Shown one piece after another: positions 17,046 to 26,483 of a DNA stretch of 62,398 bases (positions within the stretch are counted from its first letter, which is position 1; every line of letters starts with the position of its first letter). Where the stretch lies: assembly GCA_020201155.1 (NCBI GenBank), contig JAIVHI010000007.1, positions 1 to 62,398 on the forward strand, written 5' to 3'. The notes beneath the pieces are model-generated. The model was not told where the DNA came from. It did no database searches and was given only the letters and a program-made list of their open reading frames with translations. Origin of the DNA: Loktanella sp. GTDB lineage: Bacteria; Pseudomonadota; Alphaproteobacteria; Rhodobacterales; Rhodobacteraceae. The position numbers and the translations under genes were made by a program.

Positions 17046-17846
17046 ATGGCAGCAGCGGCAGACGGCACCGTAGGCAAGGCGCTTGACGTGCTCGAACAGG
17101 TTTCCGGCTTTGGCCGCCCGGTGCGGTTTTCCGAAGTGCTGTCGCAATCCGACCTGCCCAAGCCCACGCTCTACCGCTTCATGCAGACCCTGACGAACCA
17201 GCGGATGCTGGAATACGACCCCGACCGCCAGACCTATGCGCCCGGCACGCGGCTGGTGCGGCTTGCGCATTCGGCATGGAGCCAGTCCAGCCTTGCGCAG
17301 GTCGCGGGTGACCATCTTCATGCGCTCAGCGAGGCGACGGGCGAAACCGTGCATCTGGCAAAGCTGGATCACGCCCATGTGCTTTACCTCGACAAGCGCA
17401 ACGCGGCGCAGCCGGTCGAGATGTATTCGCAGGCAGGCAAGATCGGCCCGGCCTATTGCACCGGTGTCGGCAAGGTGATGCTGGCGTTCCTGCCCGAAGA
17501 CAGCGCCGAGGTCGTCATGGCCCAGCAAAGCTTTCACCGCTACACCGAGGCGACACTGACCTCGCCAAGCGCGCTGCGCGCCGAGTTCCCGGGAATTCGC
17601 GAGAACGGATACGGCTTCGACCGCGAAGAGCACGAACCGGGCATCATCTGCATCGCCGTCCCGATCCTGACGGAAGGGCACCGCCTGCTGGGCGCGCTGT
17701 CCGTCACCTCGACCACCGACCGCACCAACCTCGCCGGCCTCGAAAAACAGGCCGACAGGCTCAAGTCCACCGCGCGCGCCATCGCCACCGAGGCCCAGGC
17801 GTGGAGCTTTCCCGATCACATGACACTCAAGCAGACAGGACCATGA
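17046..17846 (+). CDS. IclR family transcriptional regulator
   Basis: A 266-residue regulator with an N-terminal winged helix-turn-helix (about residues 10-70, containing SDLPKPTLYRFMQTL) and a C-terminal IclR effector domain (about residues 90-260). The start at 17046 follows a GGAGG site; an upstream in-frame ATG has none. It is divergent from the galactoside operon and one base upstream of the ABC ATPase gene, so it likely controls the whole sugar system. Effector is probably a galactose-pathway metabolite, which is inference. Confidence 0.92.
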   Translation: MAAAADGTVGKALDVLEQVSGFGRPVRFSEVLSQSDLPKPTLYRFMQTLTNQRMLEYDPDRQTYAPGTRLVRLAHSAWSQSSLAQVAGDHLHALSEATGETVHLAKLDHAHVLYLDKRNAAQPVEMYSQAGKIGPAYCTGVGKVMLAFLPEDSAEVVMAQQSFHRYTEATLTSPSALRAEFPGIRENGYGFDREEHEPGIICIAVPILTEGHRLLGALSVTSTTDRTNLAGLEKQADRLKSTARAIATEAQAWSFPDHMTLKQTGP

Positions 17847-17847
17847 C

Positions 17848-18909
17848 ATGGCAGGCGTAACGCTGAACGACGTCATCAAGAAGTATGGCGAGACACAGGT
17901 CATCCACGGGATCGATCTTGAAATCGAGGACGGCGAATTCTGCGTCTTCGTCGGCCCCTCGGGCTGCGGCAAGTCCACCCTGCTGCGCATGGTGGCGGGG
18001 CTCGAGGAAACGACGGAGGGCCGCATCGACATCGGCGACCGCGACGTGACCCGGCTTGACCCCAGCGACAGGGGCGTGGCCATGGTGTTCCAGACCTATG
18101 CGCTTTACCCGCACATGACGGTCAAGGAAAACATGGGCTTCGGGCTGCGGATGAACAAGCATCCCAAGGCCGAGATCAACGAAAAGGTCGCGGAAGCCTC
18201 GCGCATTCTCAAGCTTGACGACTATCTCGACCGCAAGCCTTCGGCCCTGTCGGGCGGCCAGCGGCAGCGGGTCTCGATCGGGCGGGCCATCGTGCGCGGG
18301 CCGGACGTCTTCCTGTTCGACGAACCCCTGTCAAACCTCGATGCCGAGTTGCGCGTCGAGATGCGGGTCGAGATCGCGCGGCTGCACAAGGAAATCGGCG
18401 CGACCATGATCTACGTCACCCACGATCAGGTCGAGGCGATGACGCTGGCCGACAAGATCGTCGTGCTGCGGCTGGGCAAGATCGAGCAGTTCGGCGCGCC
18501 GATGGACCTGTACCGGGACCCCGACAACAAGTTCGTGGCGGGCTTCATCGGATCGCCCGCGATGAACTTCATGTCTGGCACGGTGCGCGACGGCGTCGTC
18601 AGCATTCCGGCCATCAAGCAGGACGTGCCCAGCACGCTCGCCACCGCCTATACCGGCAAACCGGTCATCGCGGGCCTGCGCCCCGAGCATCTGAGCATCG
18701 ACCTGCAGGGTGATGCCTTGACGGTCGATATGGTCGAAAGCCTTGGTGGCGTGTCCTACGCCTATCTGACCAGCGCAGAGGGCGACCGCATCGTGGTCGA
18801 GGAACGCGGCGACAAGAGGGTCAGCATGGGCGACACCGTCGGTCTTACCATCGACCCCAGCCGCATGTTCCTTTTCGATGCGAAGACCGAGGCGCGGATC
18901 AGGGACTGA
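17848..18909 (+). CDS. ABC transporter ATP-binding protein (UgpC/MsmK type)
   Basis: ATPase of a CUT1 sugar importer, 353 residues. Walker A is GPSGCGKSTL, the signature is LSGGQRQRVSIGRAI, and Walker B is VFLFDEPLSNLD with the D-loop. The C-terminal TOBE/regulatory domain (about residues 235-353) includes LRPEHL. It starts one base after the iclR stop and must energise the permeases encoded divergently at 13.7-15.6 kb. Length is normal. Confidence 0.94.
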   Translation: MAGVTLNDVIKKYGETQVIHGIDLEIEDGEFCVFVGPSGCGKSTLLRMVAGLEETTEGRIDIGDRDVTRLDPSDRGVAMVFQTYALYPHMTVKENMGFGLRMNKHPKAEINEKVAEASRILKLDDYLDRKPSALSGGQRQRVSIGRAIVRGPDVFLFDEPLSNLDAELRVEMRVEIARLHKEIGATMIYVTHDQVEAMTLADKIVVLRLGKIEQFGAPMDLYRDPDNKFVAGFIGSPAMNFMSGTVRDGVVSIPAIKQDVPSTLATAYTGKPVIAGLRPEHLSIDLQGDALTVDMVESLGGVSYAYLTSAEGDRIVVEERGDKRVSMGDTVGLTIDPSRMFLFDAKTEARIRD

Positions 18910-18948
18910 CCTTCCCCACGGGGATAACGCGCGTTGTGGTCAGACATT

Positions 18949-18975
18949 GGTAAGCCCCGAGGGTCGGGGCCTACC
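18949..18975. terminator. Bidirectional hairpin between convergent genes
   Basis: GGTA-GCCCCGA pairs with TCGGGGC-CTACC around GGG, with one bulged base on each side. It sits between the convergent ABC ATPase and soeC genes and includes the soeC stop codon (18971-18973) in its right arm. Confidence 0.55.
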
Positions 18976-19843
18976 GCTTGTCGTAGTAGAAGCCGACGAC
19001 ATGTTCGGCCTGTGCAAAGAACAGCCAACGCAGGGCAAAAACCCCGGCCAGGTGGCTGAGGACCGCTATGGCGGCGGTCACATGCGTCAGGCCAAGCGCC
19101 AGAACCAGCACCGGCAGCACGAAGGCCAGCCCGAAGGAAATCACCCGCAGGCTTTGCGCATGACGGCGCCCGACCACATGCACGAATTCGCGCAGCAGAT
19201 AGTTGGTGCCGGTGTGCGGCGGCTCGAACTGGCGCACGGCGCCGCGACCGCCCAGGCCGGTGGCCGTGCCGATATCGGTGCCGGACCGCGCCAGCCGCGT
19301 GTCGCCGGTGAACCATGCGACCAGCTGCAGGACCGCGGCTACGGTCAGCAAGACAAGTGCGGCCCAGCCGTTGTTGGACAAAAGCGCCCCGCCGCCCAGC
19401 GACAGCGCAAGAAACAGGGCCGGCGTGGACCAATGCCGCCAGCGCGGCACGGTCTTCATCTGGGCATAGATCATCGATGTGGTCAGAACGGTCGCCAGAC
19501 AGCCGACCGCGCCGATCCATCCCAGCGGCGCCACGTGAATGCCTGCAAAGACCAGCAGGGCTGCGTAGATGCCCATCGTGACCAAGGTTGCGACCGCCGC
19601 GACCGCTTCGCGCGACAGCCAGCTTGACCGCCACTGCGTAAAGGCCTTGAGCGCCCGCTCGGGGTGGCCAAGGTGAAAGGCCGAGGCCATCAGACCGCCG
19701 ACCGCCAGCGCATAGGCGATGAAAAAGAAGCCGAAACCGACCCAGCCCGTGGGCGCAGGCTGGCCAAGGCCAAGCCAGAACAGCAGGCCGAACCCCAGTC
19801 CCGACAGGCTGGTGAAGATGATGACGGAAGGGGCGGGATGCAT
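18971..19843 (-). CDS. soeC: Sulfite dehydrogenase membrane anchor subunit (DmsC/SoeC-like)
   Basis: A 290-residue integral membrane protein with about eight predicted helices, matching the DmsC family of quinone-reactive anchors. In SoeABC it would pass electrons from sulfite, through SoeB, to the quinone pool. It is the last gene of soeA-small ORF-soeB-soeC and lies 70 bp after soeB. DmsC alone could also belong to a DMSO reductase, but the adjacent xsc, tauE-type exporter and pta genes and the absence of a Tat signal on the catalytic subunit favour sulfite oxidation. Confidence 0.87.
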   Translation of the reverse strand: MHPAPSVIIFTSLSGLGFGLLFWLGLGQPAPTGWVGFGFFFIAYALAVGGLMASAFHLGHPERALKAFTQWRSSWLSREAVAAVATLVTMGIYAALLVFAGIHVAPLGWIGAVGCLATVLTTSMIYAQMKTVPRWRHWSTPALFLALSLGGGALLSNNGWAALVLLTVAAVLQLVAWFTGDTRLARSGTDIGTATGLGGRGAVRQFEPPHTGTNYLLREFVHVVGRRHAQSLRVISFGLAFVLPVLVLALGLTHVTAAIAVLSHLAGVFALRWLFFAQAEHVVGFYYDKR

Positions 19844-19913
19844 CAGAAGCTCCGGTGGTGGTCAGATGGCACGACGAACTGACGCCGCCGCGCGCCATTT
19901 ACTTGCCGGATTG

Positions 19914-20675
19914 TCATTTCGCACCCCCCGGCAGGGCCGACAAGGTCTTGTCCAGCCAAGCGACAAAGCCCGTGCCCGTCTCGGCCACGGGTTCGAGGTA
20001 GGGGCCAAGCACGTCGAATTCCGGCACCTCGTCCTTGGGGCGGGGCGGCAGATACTTGTTGACCGGCTTGGTGCCCTGTTCCGGCATCAGGTCCATCCCG
20101 CCGCGCTCTGCCACCAGCTGGCTGACCGCACTGTTCGGATCGGCAAGGTCGCCGAAGTGCCGCGCACCGGCGGGGCAGGTGCGGACGCAGGCGGGCTGGC
20201 GGTCCACCTCGGGGATGTTCTCGTTATAGATGCGGTCCACGCAGAGGGTGCATTTCTTCATCACCTGCTCGACGGGGTCCATCTCGCGCGCGCCGTAGGG
20301 GCAGGCCCAGGCACACAGGCCGCAGCCGATGCAGTCCGTTTCGTTGACCAGCACGATCCCGTCCTCGACACGTTTGTAGCTGGCACCCGTGGGGCAGACG
20401 GTGACGCAGGGCGCGTCGTCGCAGTGCAGGCAGGATTTGGGAAAGTGGACCAGTTGTGCCGCGCCTGTTTCGGGCTGCACCTCGTAGGAGTGGACGCGAT
20501 TGAGAAAGCTGCCTTCGGGCTTGGCGCCGTAGGCGTCCGTATCGGCCAGCGGTGCGCCGTAATTTTCGGTGTTCCAGCCTTTGCAGGCGATCACGCAGGC
20601 ATGGCAGCCGACGCAGGTATCAAGGTCGATCACGAGGCCGAGCTTCTTGTCGGTATGGCTGGGAAGCGAGGTCAT
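19914..20675 (-). CDS. soeB: Sulfite dehydrogenase iron-sulfur subunit (DmsB/SoeB-like)
   Basis: Ferredoxin-like electron transfer subunit, 253 residues, with four cysteine clusters for [4Fe-4S] centres: CVGCHACVIACKGWN, CLHCDDAPCVTVCPTG, CIGCGLCAWACPYG and CTLC...CVRTCPAGA. It bridges the molybdenum subunit and the membrane anchor. Its ATG overlaps the stop of the 48-residue membrane ORF (ATGA at 20672-20675), so translation is coupled. No Tat signal, consistent with a cytoplasmic complex. Confidence 0.92.
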   Translation of the reverse strand: MTSLPSHTDKKLGLVIDLDTCVGCHACVIACKGWNTENYGAPLADTDAYGAKPEGSFLNRVHSYEVQPETGAAQLVHFPKSCLHCDDAPCVTVCPTGASYKRVEDGIVLVNETDCIGCGLCAWACPYGAREMDPVEQVMKKCTLCVDRIYNENIPEVDRQPACVRTCPAGARHFGDLADPNSAVSQLVAERGGMDLMPEQGTKPVNKYLPPRPKDEVPEFDVLGPYLEPVAETGTGFVAWLDKTLSALPGGAK

Positions 20676-20818
20676 GTCAGGCTCCGAAGCGGATGGTTGA
20701 AGAGGAACGACAGCGATTCCCGCGCGGCCGGGTCCCAGTTGACGACGAACTGCACCAGCGTGCCGACCATCAGGACCACGCCGCACAGGATGAGGATCAG
20801 GATCGTGCGATTGCTCAT
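20672..20818 (-). CDS. 48-residue single-span membrane protein between soeA and soeB
   Basis: A small protein with one hydrophobic helix (about residues 5-27, ILILILCGVVLMVGTLVQFV) and a short basic/polar tail. Its start codon overlaps the soeA stop (ATGA at 20815-20818), and its stop overlaps the soeB start (ATGA at 20672-20675). Double four-base overlap, same strand and a clean membrane helix strongly support a real, co-translated gene. I do not know a named family. It may be an additional anchor or assembly factor of the sulfite dehydrogenase, which is inference from position only. Confidence 0.8.
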   Translation of the reverse strand: MSNRTILILILCGVVLMVGTLVQFVVNWDPAARESLSFLFNHPLRSLT

Positions 20819-23658
20819 TTTCCGATCTTCCATGTCAGGGTCTTGGGGCCTTGGCCCACCGGCGACGTCTGGGACGGCAGGCTGGGTTTCACCTCGTCCG
20901 GCGGGGGCGTCTTTTCGATTTTCACGCGCAGGTCGAACCATGCGGCCTGTCCCGTGATCGGGTCGGAATTGGCGTAGCGCAAGCCGTCGTCGCCACCCGG
21001 CAGCAACTCGTGGATCAGGTGGTTCAGCAGGAACCCCTTGGTCGCTTCGGGCGCGTCCTTGGACAGCGCCCATGCGCCCTTGCGCTTGCCGATGGCGTTC
21101 CACGTCCAGACGGTGTCGGGGTTGAGGCTGGCCTGATGCGCCACGGGCACCGTGATCGCCCCATGGGCCGAGGTGACCTGCGCCCAGTCTCCGGGCTTGA
21201 AGCCGTTCGCCTCCCAGACCTTGGTGGGCAGGAAGAGGGGGTTCACCCCGTGGATCTGCCGCAGCCACGCGTTCTGCGAGCCCCATGAGTGATACATCGC
21301 CATGGGGCGTTGGGTCAGCGCGTGCAGGGGGAATTCAGTCGGATCGGCGTAGCCGTCTTCCAGCGGCGCATACCAGATCGGCAGCGGGTCCATGACCCGC
21401 TTGAGCCTTTCGCGCAGGTGTTCGGGCGGCTGGCGGTGACCGATGCCTTCGGCGGCGGCTTGAAACCGGCGCAGCGGCTCGACGTAAAGCTGGAAGATGT
21501 AGGGCTGTTCCACGTCGTAAAAGCCCATCTTGACCGCCCAGTCCTGATAGGCCGTGTTGAAGGGCTTGTAGTAGGCGCAGTCTTCGGGGACGTGTTCGAT
21601 CCAGAAGCCGCCGTTCTTGATATACTGGTCGATCTGGGCCTCGTTCGGCTCTCCGCGCCCGTGCTGAAGGCCTTTCTCGCCCGTGCGCCAGCCTGCCAGT
21701 GGCCCGATGCCCGGACGGCGGATGTGGTGCGTGATGTAGTCGGCGTAATCCGCGTATTTCTGGCCGCCGTCCGCGTTCACGAAGGCGGGCAGGTCCAGCC
21801 GCGCCCCCAGCTCGCAGAGCACGGACTGAAAGCCGCGCACGTCGCGGTCGGGTTCGACCACCGGCCAGCGGATCGCATCGGCCACCGCATCCGCCTCGCA
21901 GATCGGGCGGTCCAGCAGGCTGATGCAGTCGTGCCGTTCGAGGTAGGTCGTGTCGGGCAGGATCAGGTCGGCATAGGCGACCATTTCAGAGGAATAGGAA
22001 TCCGAATAGATGATATGCGGGATCACGTAGTCGCCGTTTGCGTCCGTATCGGTCAGCATCTGCGTGACGCCGGTCGTGTTCATCGACGAGTTCCACGCCA
22101 TGTTCGCCATGTACATGAACAGCGTGTCGATCTTGTAGGGCGTGCCCGCATGCGCGTTGGAGATCACCATATGCATCATGCCATGCGCCGACAGCGGGTT
22201 TTCCCACGAAAACGCCTTGTCGATGCGGACCGGGTCGCCCGCGTCATCGAGGCAGAGGTCGGCAGGCCCCTGTGGATAACCCAGATGCGGGCCGTCCAGC
22301 GGCTCGCCGGGGCGGACGCCGCTGTGCGGCTTGGGATGGGCCGTGGCGGGCTTGGGGTAGGGCGGCTTGAACCGCATGCCGCCGGGGACTTCGACGGTGC
22401 CGAGGATGATCTGCAGGACATGCAGCGCGCGGCAGGTCTGAAAGCCGTTGGAATGGGCCGAAATGCCGCGCATGGCGTGCATCGAGACGGGCCGCCCGAT
22501 CATCTGCTCATGGCGCTTGCCCCGAAAGTCGGTCCAGGGGCGGTCCAGCCGGATTTCCTGTTCGAAGGCCACGCGGGCCAGCTCGGCGGCGATCTGGTGG
22601 ATGCGCTGAGGTGTCAGGCCGCAAAGCGGCGCGACCGTTTCCGGCGCGTATTCGTCGGACAGGTACTTGTCGGCCATCAGGTGGAACACGGGCCGGTGCG
22701 TCACGCCCTTGTGGCGGTAGGTGGCGGCAAGGTCCGGCTCGACCCCTTCGCCGTTCCACGGGGCAAGGTGCCCGGTGCGCCGGTCGATGACCTGTGGCTG
22801 GCCGTCGGCGTCGCGCAAAAACAACCCGCGATCCTCGCTTTTGGGGTCTTCGTCGACAAGGACCGAGGCATTGGTGAATTGCGCGAGGTAGGACAGGTCC
22901 AGCTTGCCCGCCTTGAACAGGCAATGGATCAGCGACAGGATGAACAGCCCGTCCGAGCCGGGGCGGATGCCGACCCAGTCGTCGGCCACGGCGTTGTAGC
23001 CTGTGCGGATCGGGTTGACGCCGATCATCTTTGCGCCGCGGGCCTTGATCTTGCCGATGCCCATCTTGATCGGGTTACTGTCATGATCTTCGGCCACGCC
23101 GAACAGCATGAACAGCTTGGTGTGGTCCCAGTCGGGCTGGCCGAATTCCCAGAAGGCGCCGCCCATCGTATAGATGCCTGCCGCGGCCATGTTGACCGAA
23201 CAAAAGCCGCCGTGGGCCGCGTAGTTGGGTGTGCCGTAGGACTGCGCCCAAAGGCCGGTGAAGGATTGCGACTGGTCGCGGCCCGTGAAGAAGGCCAGCT
23301 TTTTCGGGTCCGTTTCACGGATCGGTTTCAGCCAGTCCGTCGCCGTTTGCAGCGCTTCCTCCCACGAGATTTCCTCGAATTCGCCGGACCCGCGCGGGCC
23401 GGTGCGCCGCAGCGGTTTGCGCAGGCGGGCGGGCGAATTGTGCTGCATGATCCCCGCCGATCCCTTGGCGCAAAGGACGCCCTGATTGACCGGGTGGTCG
23501 CGGTTGCCTTCGATGTAGGCCACCTGTTTTTTGCCATCGGGACCGTCCTTCATGTGCACGTCGATCCCGCAGCGGCAGGCGCACATGTAGCAGGTGGTCT
23601 TGCGGATTTCGTCGCTGACCTTGGGAGAGAGATCCAGATCTGGCTGATCCTTGGGCAT
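20815..23658 (-). CDS. soeA: Sulfite dehydrogenase molybdopterin subunit (SoeA-like)
   Basis: A 947-residue molybdopterin oxidoreductase of the DMSO reductase superfamily. The N-terminal [4Fe-4S] motif is CYMCACRCG with the fourth cysteine in GVLCAKGSAG. A C-terminal molydopterin dinucleotide-binding domain follows (about residues 800-920, with HALTQRPMAMYHSWGSQNAW). There is no twin-arginine signal, as expected of cytoplasmic SoeA and unlike periplasmic DmsA. The start at 23658 is chosen because the cysteine motif then lies at the usual distance; the frame upstream is noise. The pta-ackA-xsc-tauE context supports sulfite oxidation to sulfate. Confidence 0.9.
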   Translation of the reverse strand: MPKDQPDLDLSPKVSDEIRKTTCYMCACRCGIDVHMKDGPDGKKQVAYIEGNRDHPVNQGVLCAKGSAGIMQHNSPARLRKPLRRTGPRGSGEFEEISWEEALQTATDWLKPIRETDPKKLAFFTGRDQSQSFTGLWAQSYGTPNYAAHGGFCSVNMAAAGIYTMGGAFWEFGQPDWDHTKLFMLFGVAEDHDSNPIKMGIGKIKARGAKMIGVNPIRTGYNAVADDWVGIRPGSDGLFILSLIHCLFKAGKLDLSYLAQFTNASVLVDEDPKSEDRGLFLRDADGQPQVIDRRTGHLAPWNGEGVEPDLAATYRHKGVTHRPVFHLMADKYLSDEYAPETVAPLCGLTPQRIHQIAAELARVAFEQEIRLDRPWTDFRGKRHEQMIGRPVSMHAMRGISAHSNGFQTCRALHVLQIILGTVEVPGGMRFKPPYPKPATAHPKPHSGVRPGEPLDGPHLGYPQGPADLCLDDAGDPVRIDKAFSWENPLSAHGMMHMVISNAHAGTPYKIDTLFMYMANMAWNSSMNTTGVTQMLTDTDANGDYVIPHIIYSDSYSSEMVAYADLILPDTTYLERHDCISLLDRPICEADAVADAIRWPVVEPDRDVRGFQSVLCELGARLDLPAFVNADGGQKYADYADYITHHIRRPGIGPLAGWRTGEKGLQHGRGEPNEAQIDQYIKNGGFWIEHVPEDCAYYKPFNTAYQDWAVKMGFYDVEQPYIFQLYVEPLRRFQAAAEGIGHRQPPEHLRERLKRVMDPLPIWYAPLEDGYADPTEFPLHALTQRPMAMYHSWGSQNAWLRQIHGVNPLFLPTKVWEANGFKPGDWAQVTSAHGAITVPVAHQASLNPDTVWTWNAIGKRKGAWALSKDAPEATKGFLLNHLIHELLPGGDDGLRYANSDPITGQAAWFDLRVKIEKTPPPDEVKPSLPSQTSPVGQGPKTLTWKIGK

Positions 23659-23738
23659 GAAAAACGACCTTTCAGTCGGGTGGCAGGTGCGCGGACCGTA
23701 GCCTTGCGGCGGCGGGGCGGTAAAGGGCAGGCATGGGG

Positions 23739-24797
23739 TCAGCGGTGCAGCAAGGCAAGCGCATCGCGGGCGATTTGTTTTTCCTCTTCCGCGGGCACCA
23801 CGTGAACGGGGATATCCCCCAGAAACGACAGATGGTCCATGATCCGGTCGCGGATGGCGGGTGCGTTTTCGCCGATGCCGCCGGTAAAGGCCACCGCGTC
23901 CACGCCGCCCATCGCGACGACGGCGCTGCCTGCGTGACGCGCGGCCCAGTAGCAAAAATGTGCCACGGCGACGGCCGCATCCGTGTCCGTGCGGTCCAGC
24001 AGCGCCTTCATGTTGTTGTCACCCCCCAGCGCAGTCAGGCCGGAGCGCTTGTTCAGCAGCAGGTCGGTTTCGGAAATGCCGTGTTCCGAGGCCATGCGCA
24101 GCACGGCGGCGGCGTCGATCTCGCCTGCGCGGGTGCCCATGGTCAGGCCGGACACGGGGGAATAGCCCATCGAAGTCGCGACCGATTCCCCGTGATGGAT
24201 CGCGCAAAGGGACGCGCCATTGCCCAGATGCAGAGCCAGCAGACGATGCGGAAGGGTCTTGCCAAAGTGGGCGACCATGCCGGCGTAGGACAGCCCGTGA
24301 AAGCCGTAGCGGCGGATGCCCGCGTCATGCTGCACCTGCGGAATAGCGTAGCGTGTGGCGACATCCGGGTTGGTTGCGTGAAACGCGGTGTCGAAGCTGG
24401 CGTATTGCGGCAGGTCGGGCGCGCGGGTCGCCAGCGCCTCGATCGCGGCGAGGTTGGCGGGGTTGTGCAACGGGGCCAGCGGGACGCAGGCGCGGATCGA
24501 CCGGATCGTTTCGGACTCGAGCCGGGCGGGGGCGGTCAGGACCGCGCCGCCATGCACCACGCGGTGGGCGGCGGCGGTGAAACTGTCCAGCGGATGACCG
24601 GCCTTGCCAAAGGCGTCCAGCAACAGATCGAGCGCCTGCGGCTGATCGCGGGCCTGCACCGGCTGACGCTGTTCGCCGCAGCGCAACTCACCGTCCTCAC
24701 CGATTTCGGTCACGCTGCCCGACAACCGTTCGGTCAGGTCATGGTCGAAGACCGCAAGCTTGAGGGACGACGACCCCGCATTGCAGACAAGGATCAT
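23739..24797 (-). CDS. ackA: Acetate kinase
   Basis: Acetate/propionate family kinase, 352 residues. It interconverts acetyl phosphate and acetate with ATP/ADP. Motifs: VCNAGSSSLKLAVF at the N-terminus, HRVVHGG, FDTAFHATNP, HLGNGASL, and GGIGENAPAIR near the end. The ATG overlaps the pta stop (ATGA). Here acetyl phosphate comes from Xsc, so AckA would let the cell conserve energy as ATP while Pta supplies acetyl-CoA. Slightly shorter than enterobacterial AckA, but all catalytic segments are present. Confidence 0.93.
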   Translation of the reverse strand: MILVCNAGSSSLKLAVFDHDLTERLSGSVTEIGEDGELRCGEQRQPVQARDQPQALDLLLDAFGKAGHPLDSFTAAAHRVVHGGAVLTAPARLESETIRSIRACVPLAPLHNPANLAAIEALATRAPDLPQYASFDTAFHATNPDVATRYAIPQVQHDAGIRRYGFHGLSYAGMVAHFGKTLPHRLLALHLGNGASLCAIHHGESVATSMGYSPVSGLTMGTRAGEIDAAAVLRMASEHGISETDLLLNKRSGLTALGGDNNMKALLDRTDTDAAVAVAHFCYWAARHAGSAVVAMGGVDAVAFTGGIGENAPAIRDRIMDHLSFLGDIPVHVVPAEEEKQIARDALALLHR

Positions 24798-25732
24798 TTC
24801 GGCAGACCGCACATGACGTTGGCGATGGCGAGCGAGGCGATGCGGGCCGAGGCGGGATCGGCGCGCGAGGTCAGCAGGATCGGCACCTTGGCGCCCGTGA
24901 TAACCCCTGCCGCACAGCCACCGCCAAGATAGACGAAGGCCTTGAAAAGCGCGTTTCCGGTCACGAGGTCGGGCACCACGATGCCATCGGCGTAACCGGC
25001 AACGGGGTCGGAATCGAGCCCCTTGATCGTCACAGAGTCGGGCGACAGGATCAGATCGAGCGCCAAGGGCCCCGACACGTCGGCGTCGGGCAGGGCCGTC
25101 CTGGCCCAGTCGGCCAGTTCGCGCGCCTCGACCGACGAGGGCAGGGCGTCGATGGGCGTTTCGGTGGCTGACAGAAGCGCGAGCCTGGGTCGCGCCGTGC
25201 CAAGGCTTTGCAACATCGCCGACATTTCGGACAGGATCACTTTGCGGACATCGACCGAGGGCGCGATGTTCACGGCGGCGTCCGAGATCACCATCGGCTT
25301 GCTGCCGTCCGGCGGGCTGATGACGAACATGTGGACAAGGCGTTGATCCGTCCGCAACCCGGAGTCGCGGTCGACGGCAGCCTTGAGGAACACGTCGGAA
25401 TGGATCTGCCCCTTCATCAGCACGTCGGCCTCGCCCGTTCCGCAAAGCCTTGCGGCGGTCTGGCCCGCCTCTTCCGCGCCGGTGGTGTCGTGCAGGGGAT
25501 AGGCGCCGATGTCCCAGTCCAGCTTGTCCGCCTCGGCGCGGATCGCGTCGGCCTCGCCCACGAAGACCGGGGTCATCAGGTTTTCCGCGACGCCCTGCTT
25601 GGCCGCGAGCATCGGCAGGGGCGCACCTGCCCGGGCGATGGCGACGCGGGGCACGCCGAAGTGCAGGCCAAGGTCCACGATATGTTGCGGGGCGACGGGG
25701 TCGTGTTTGGACAGAAAGGATGTGACGGTCAT
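24794..25732 (-). CDS. pta: Phosphate acetyltransferase (Pta/Ptb family)
   Basis: A 312-residue acyltransferase that converts acetyl phosphate and CoA to acetyl-CoA and phosphate. It has the PTA_PTB fold throughout, including VLMKGQIHSDVFLKA, the VISDAAVNIAP segment and GYADGIVVPDLVTGNALFK. It lies downstream of the xsc and exporter genes and overlaps ackA, matching the xsc-pta arrangement of taurine-degrading Roseobacters. Similar proteins act on butyryl phosphate, but the neighbours point to acetyl phosphate. Confidence 0.92.
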   Translation of the reverse strand: MTVTSFLSKHDPVAPQHIVDLGLHFGVPRVAIARAGAPLPMLAAKQGVAENLMTPVFVGEADAIRAEADKLDWDIGAYPLHDTTGAEEAGQTAARLCGTGEADVLMKGQIHSDVFLKAAVDRDSGLRTDQRLVHMFVISPPDGSKPMVISDAAVNIAPSVDVRKVILSEMSAMLQSLGTARPRLALLSATETPIDALPSSVEARELADWARTALPDADVSGPLALDLILSPDSVTIKGLDSDPVAGYADGIVVPDLVTGNALFKAFVYLGGGCAAGVITGAKVPILLTSRADPASARIASLAIANVMCGLPK

Positions 25733-25742
25733 GACAGGGCTC

Positions 25743-26483
25743 TCATAAAAGCGCGCGGATCAGGCCAAGCGCGGACAAAAGCAACAGTAAGGAAATCGCC
25801 ACGGTACGAAACCCCTCGGGCGAGGTGCTGCCGAACCGGCGACCGCCCAGCCAGACTCCGACCCCGAGGATCGGAAAGGCAAGTGCCGCCGCACGGGCCG
25901 TGTCCCATGTGACGATGCCGCCTGCCCACATCAAAGGCAGGGTCATCAGGTCCAACCCGGTCAGATAGACGATCATCGTGGCGCGGAAGATCGCGGGCGG
26001 GATCGGCTGCGCGGTCAGGAAGGCGGCGACGGGCAGCCCGCCGATACCGGCGGCGTTGAACACCCCCGACAGGGCCCCCGCACCGGCATGGCCCAGCGGC
26101 CCGACGCGGCGGTGAAGCGTCCAGCCGGACAGCAGGATCAGCGCCATCGCCCCCACGAACACCGACACGGCCAGCCGGGTGGCACCTTCGCCCAGCGACA
26201 GGATCAGCGTGACCGAAAACGGCAGGATCACCGCCGCCCCTGCCAGCAGCGTCAGGGCGCGGCGCCAGTCGATATGGGGCCGGATGCCGCGTGCCTGAAA
26301 CAAGGTCATCAGCATTTCGCAGGCAAAGACGACCGGAATCAGCGGCAGGGGGTCGGTCAGCAGTGCCGCGAAGGCGATGAAGATCGCCGAAAAGCCGAAC
26401 CCCGAATAACCGCGGACGTATGCCGCCCCCAGCAGGGCCGCCGCAAGTGCGGCAGCCAGCCCGGGGGCAAGGTCGAAAGGCAC
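25743..26483 (-). CDS. TauE/SafE-type sulfite exporter
   Basis: A 246-residue membrane protein with about seven or eight hydrophobic helices and the TauE/SafE motif GYSGFGFSAIFIA near the N-terminus, repeated in weaker form as LSGVFNAAGIGGLPVA. It lies directly after xsc, with xsc's stop adjacent to its start, so it most likely exports sulfite released by Xsc (the role of TauE or TauZ). Sulfonate export is the main alternative. Confidence 0.9.
   Translation of the reverse strand: MPFDLAPGLAAALAAALLGAAYVRGYSGFGFSAIFIAFAALLTDPLPLIPVVFACEMLMTLFQARGIRPHIDWRRALTLLAGAAVILPFSVTLILSLGEGATRLAVSVFVGAMALILLSGWTLHRRVGPLGHAGAGALSGVFNAAGIGGLPVAAFLTAQPIPPAIFRATMIVYLTGLDLMTLPLMWAGGIVTWDTARAAALAFPILGVGVWLGGRRFGSTSPEGFRTVAISLLLLLSALGLIRALL

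Noticed and set aside
20815-23658. DMSO reductase (DmsA) identity for the molybdopterin subunit
   Set aside because: No twin-arginine signal and the operon carries xsc, pta, ackA and a sulfite exporter, which fits cytoplasmic sulfite dehydrogenase better. Sequence alone does not fully exclude it.
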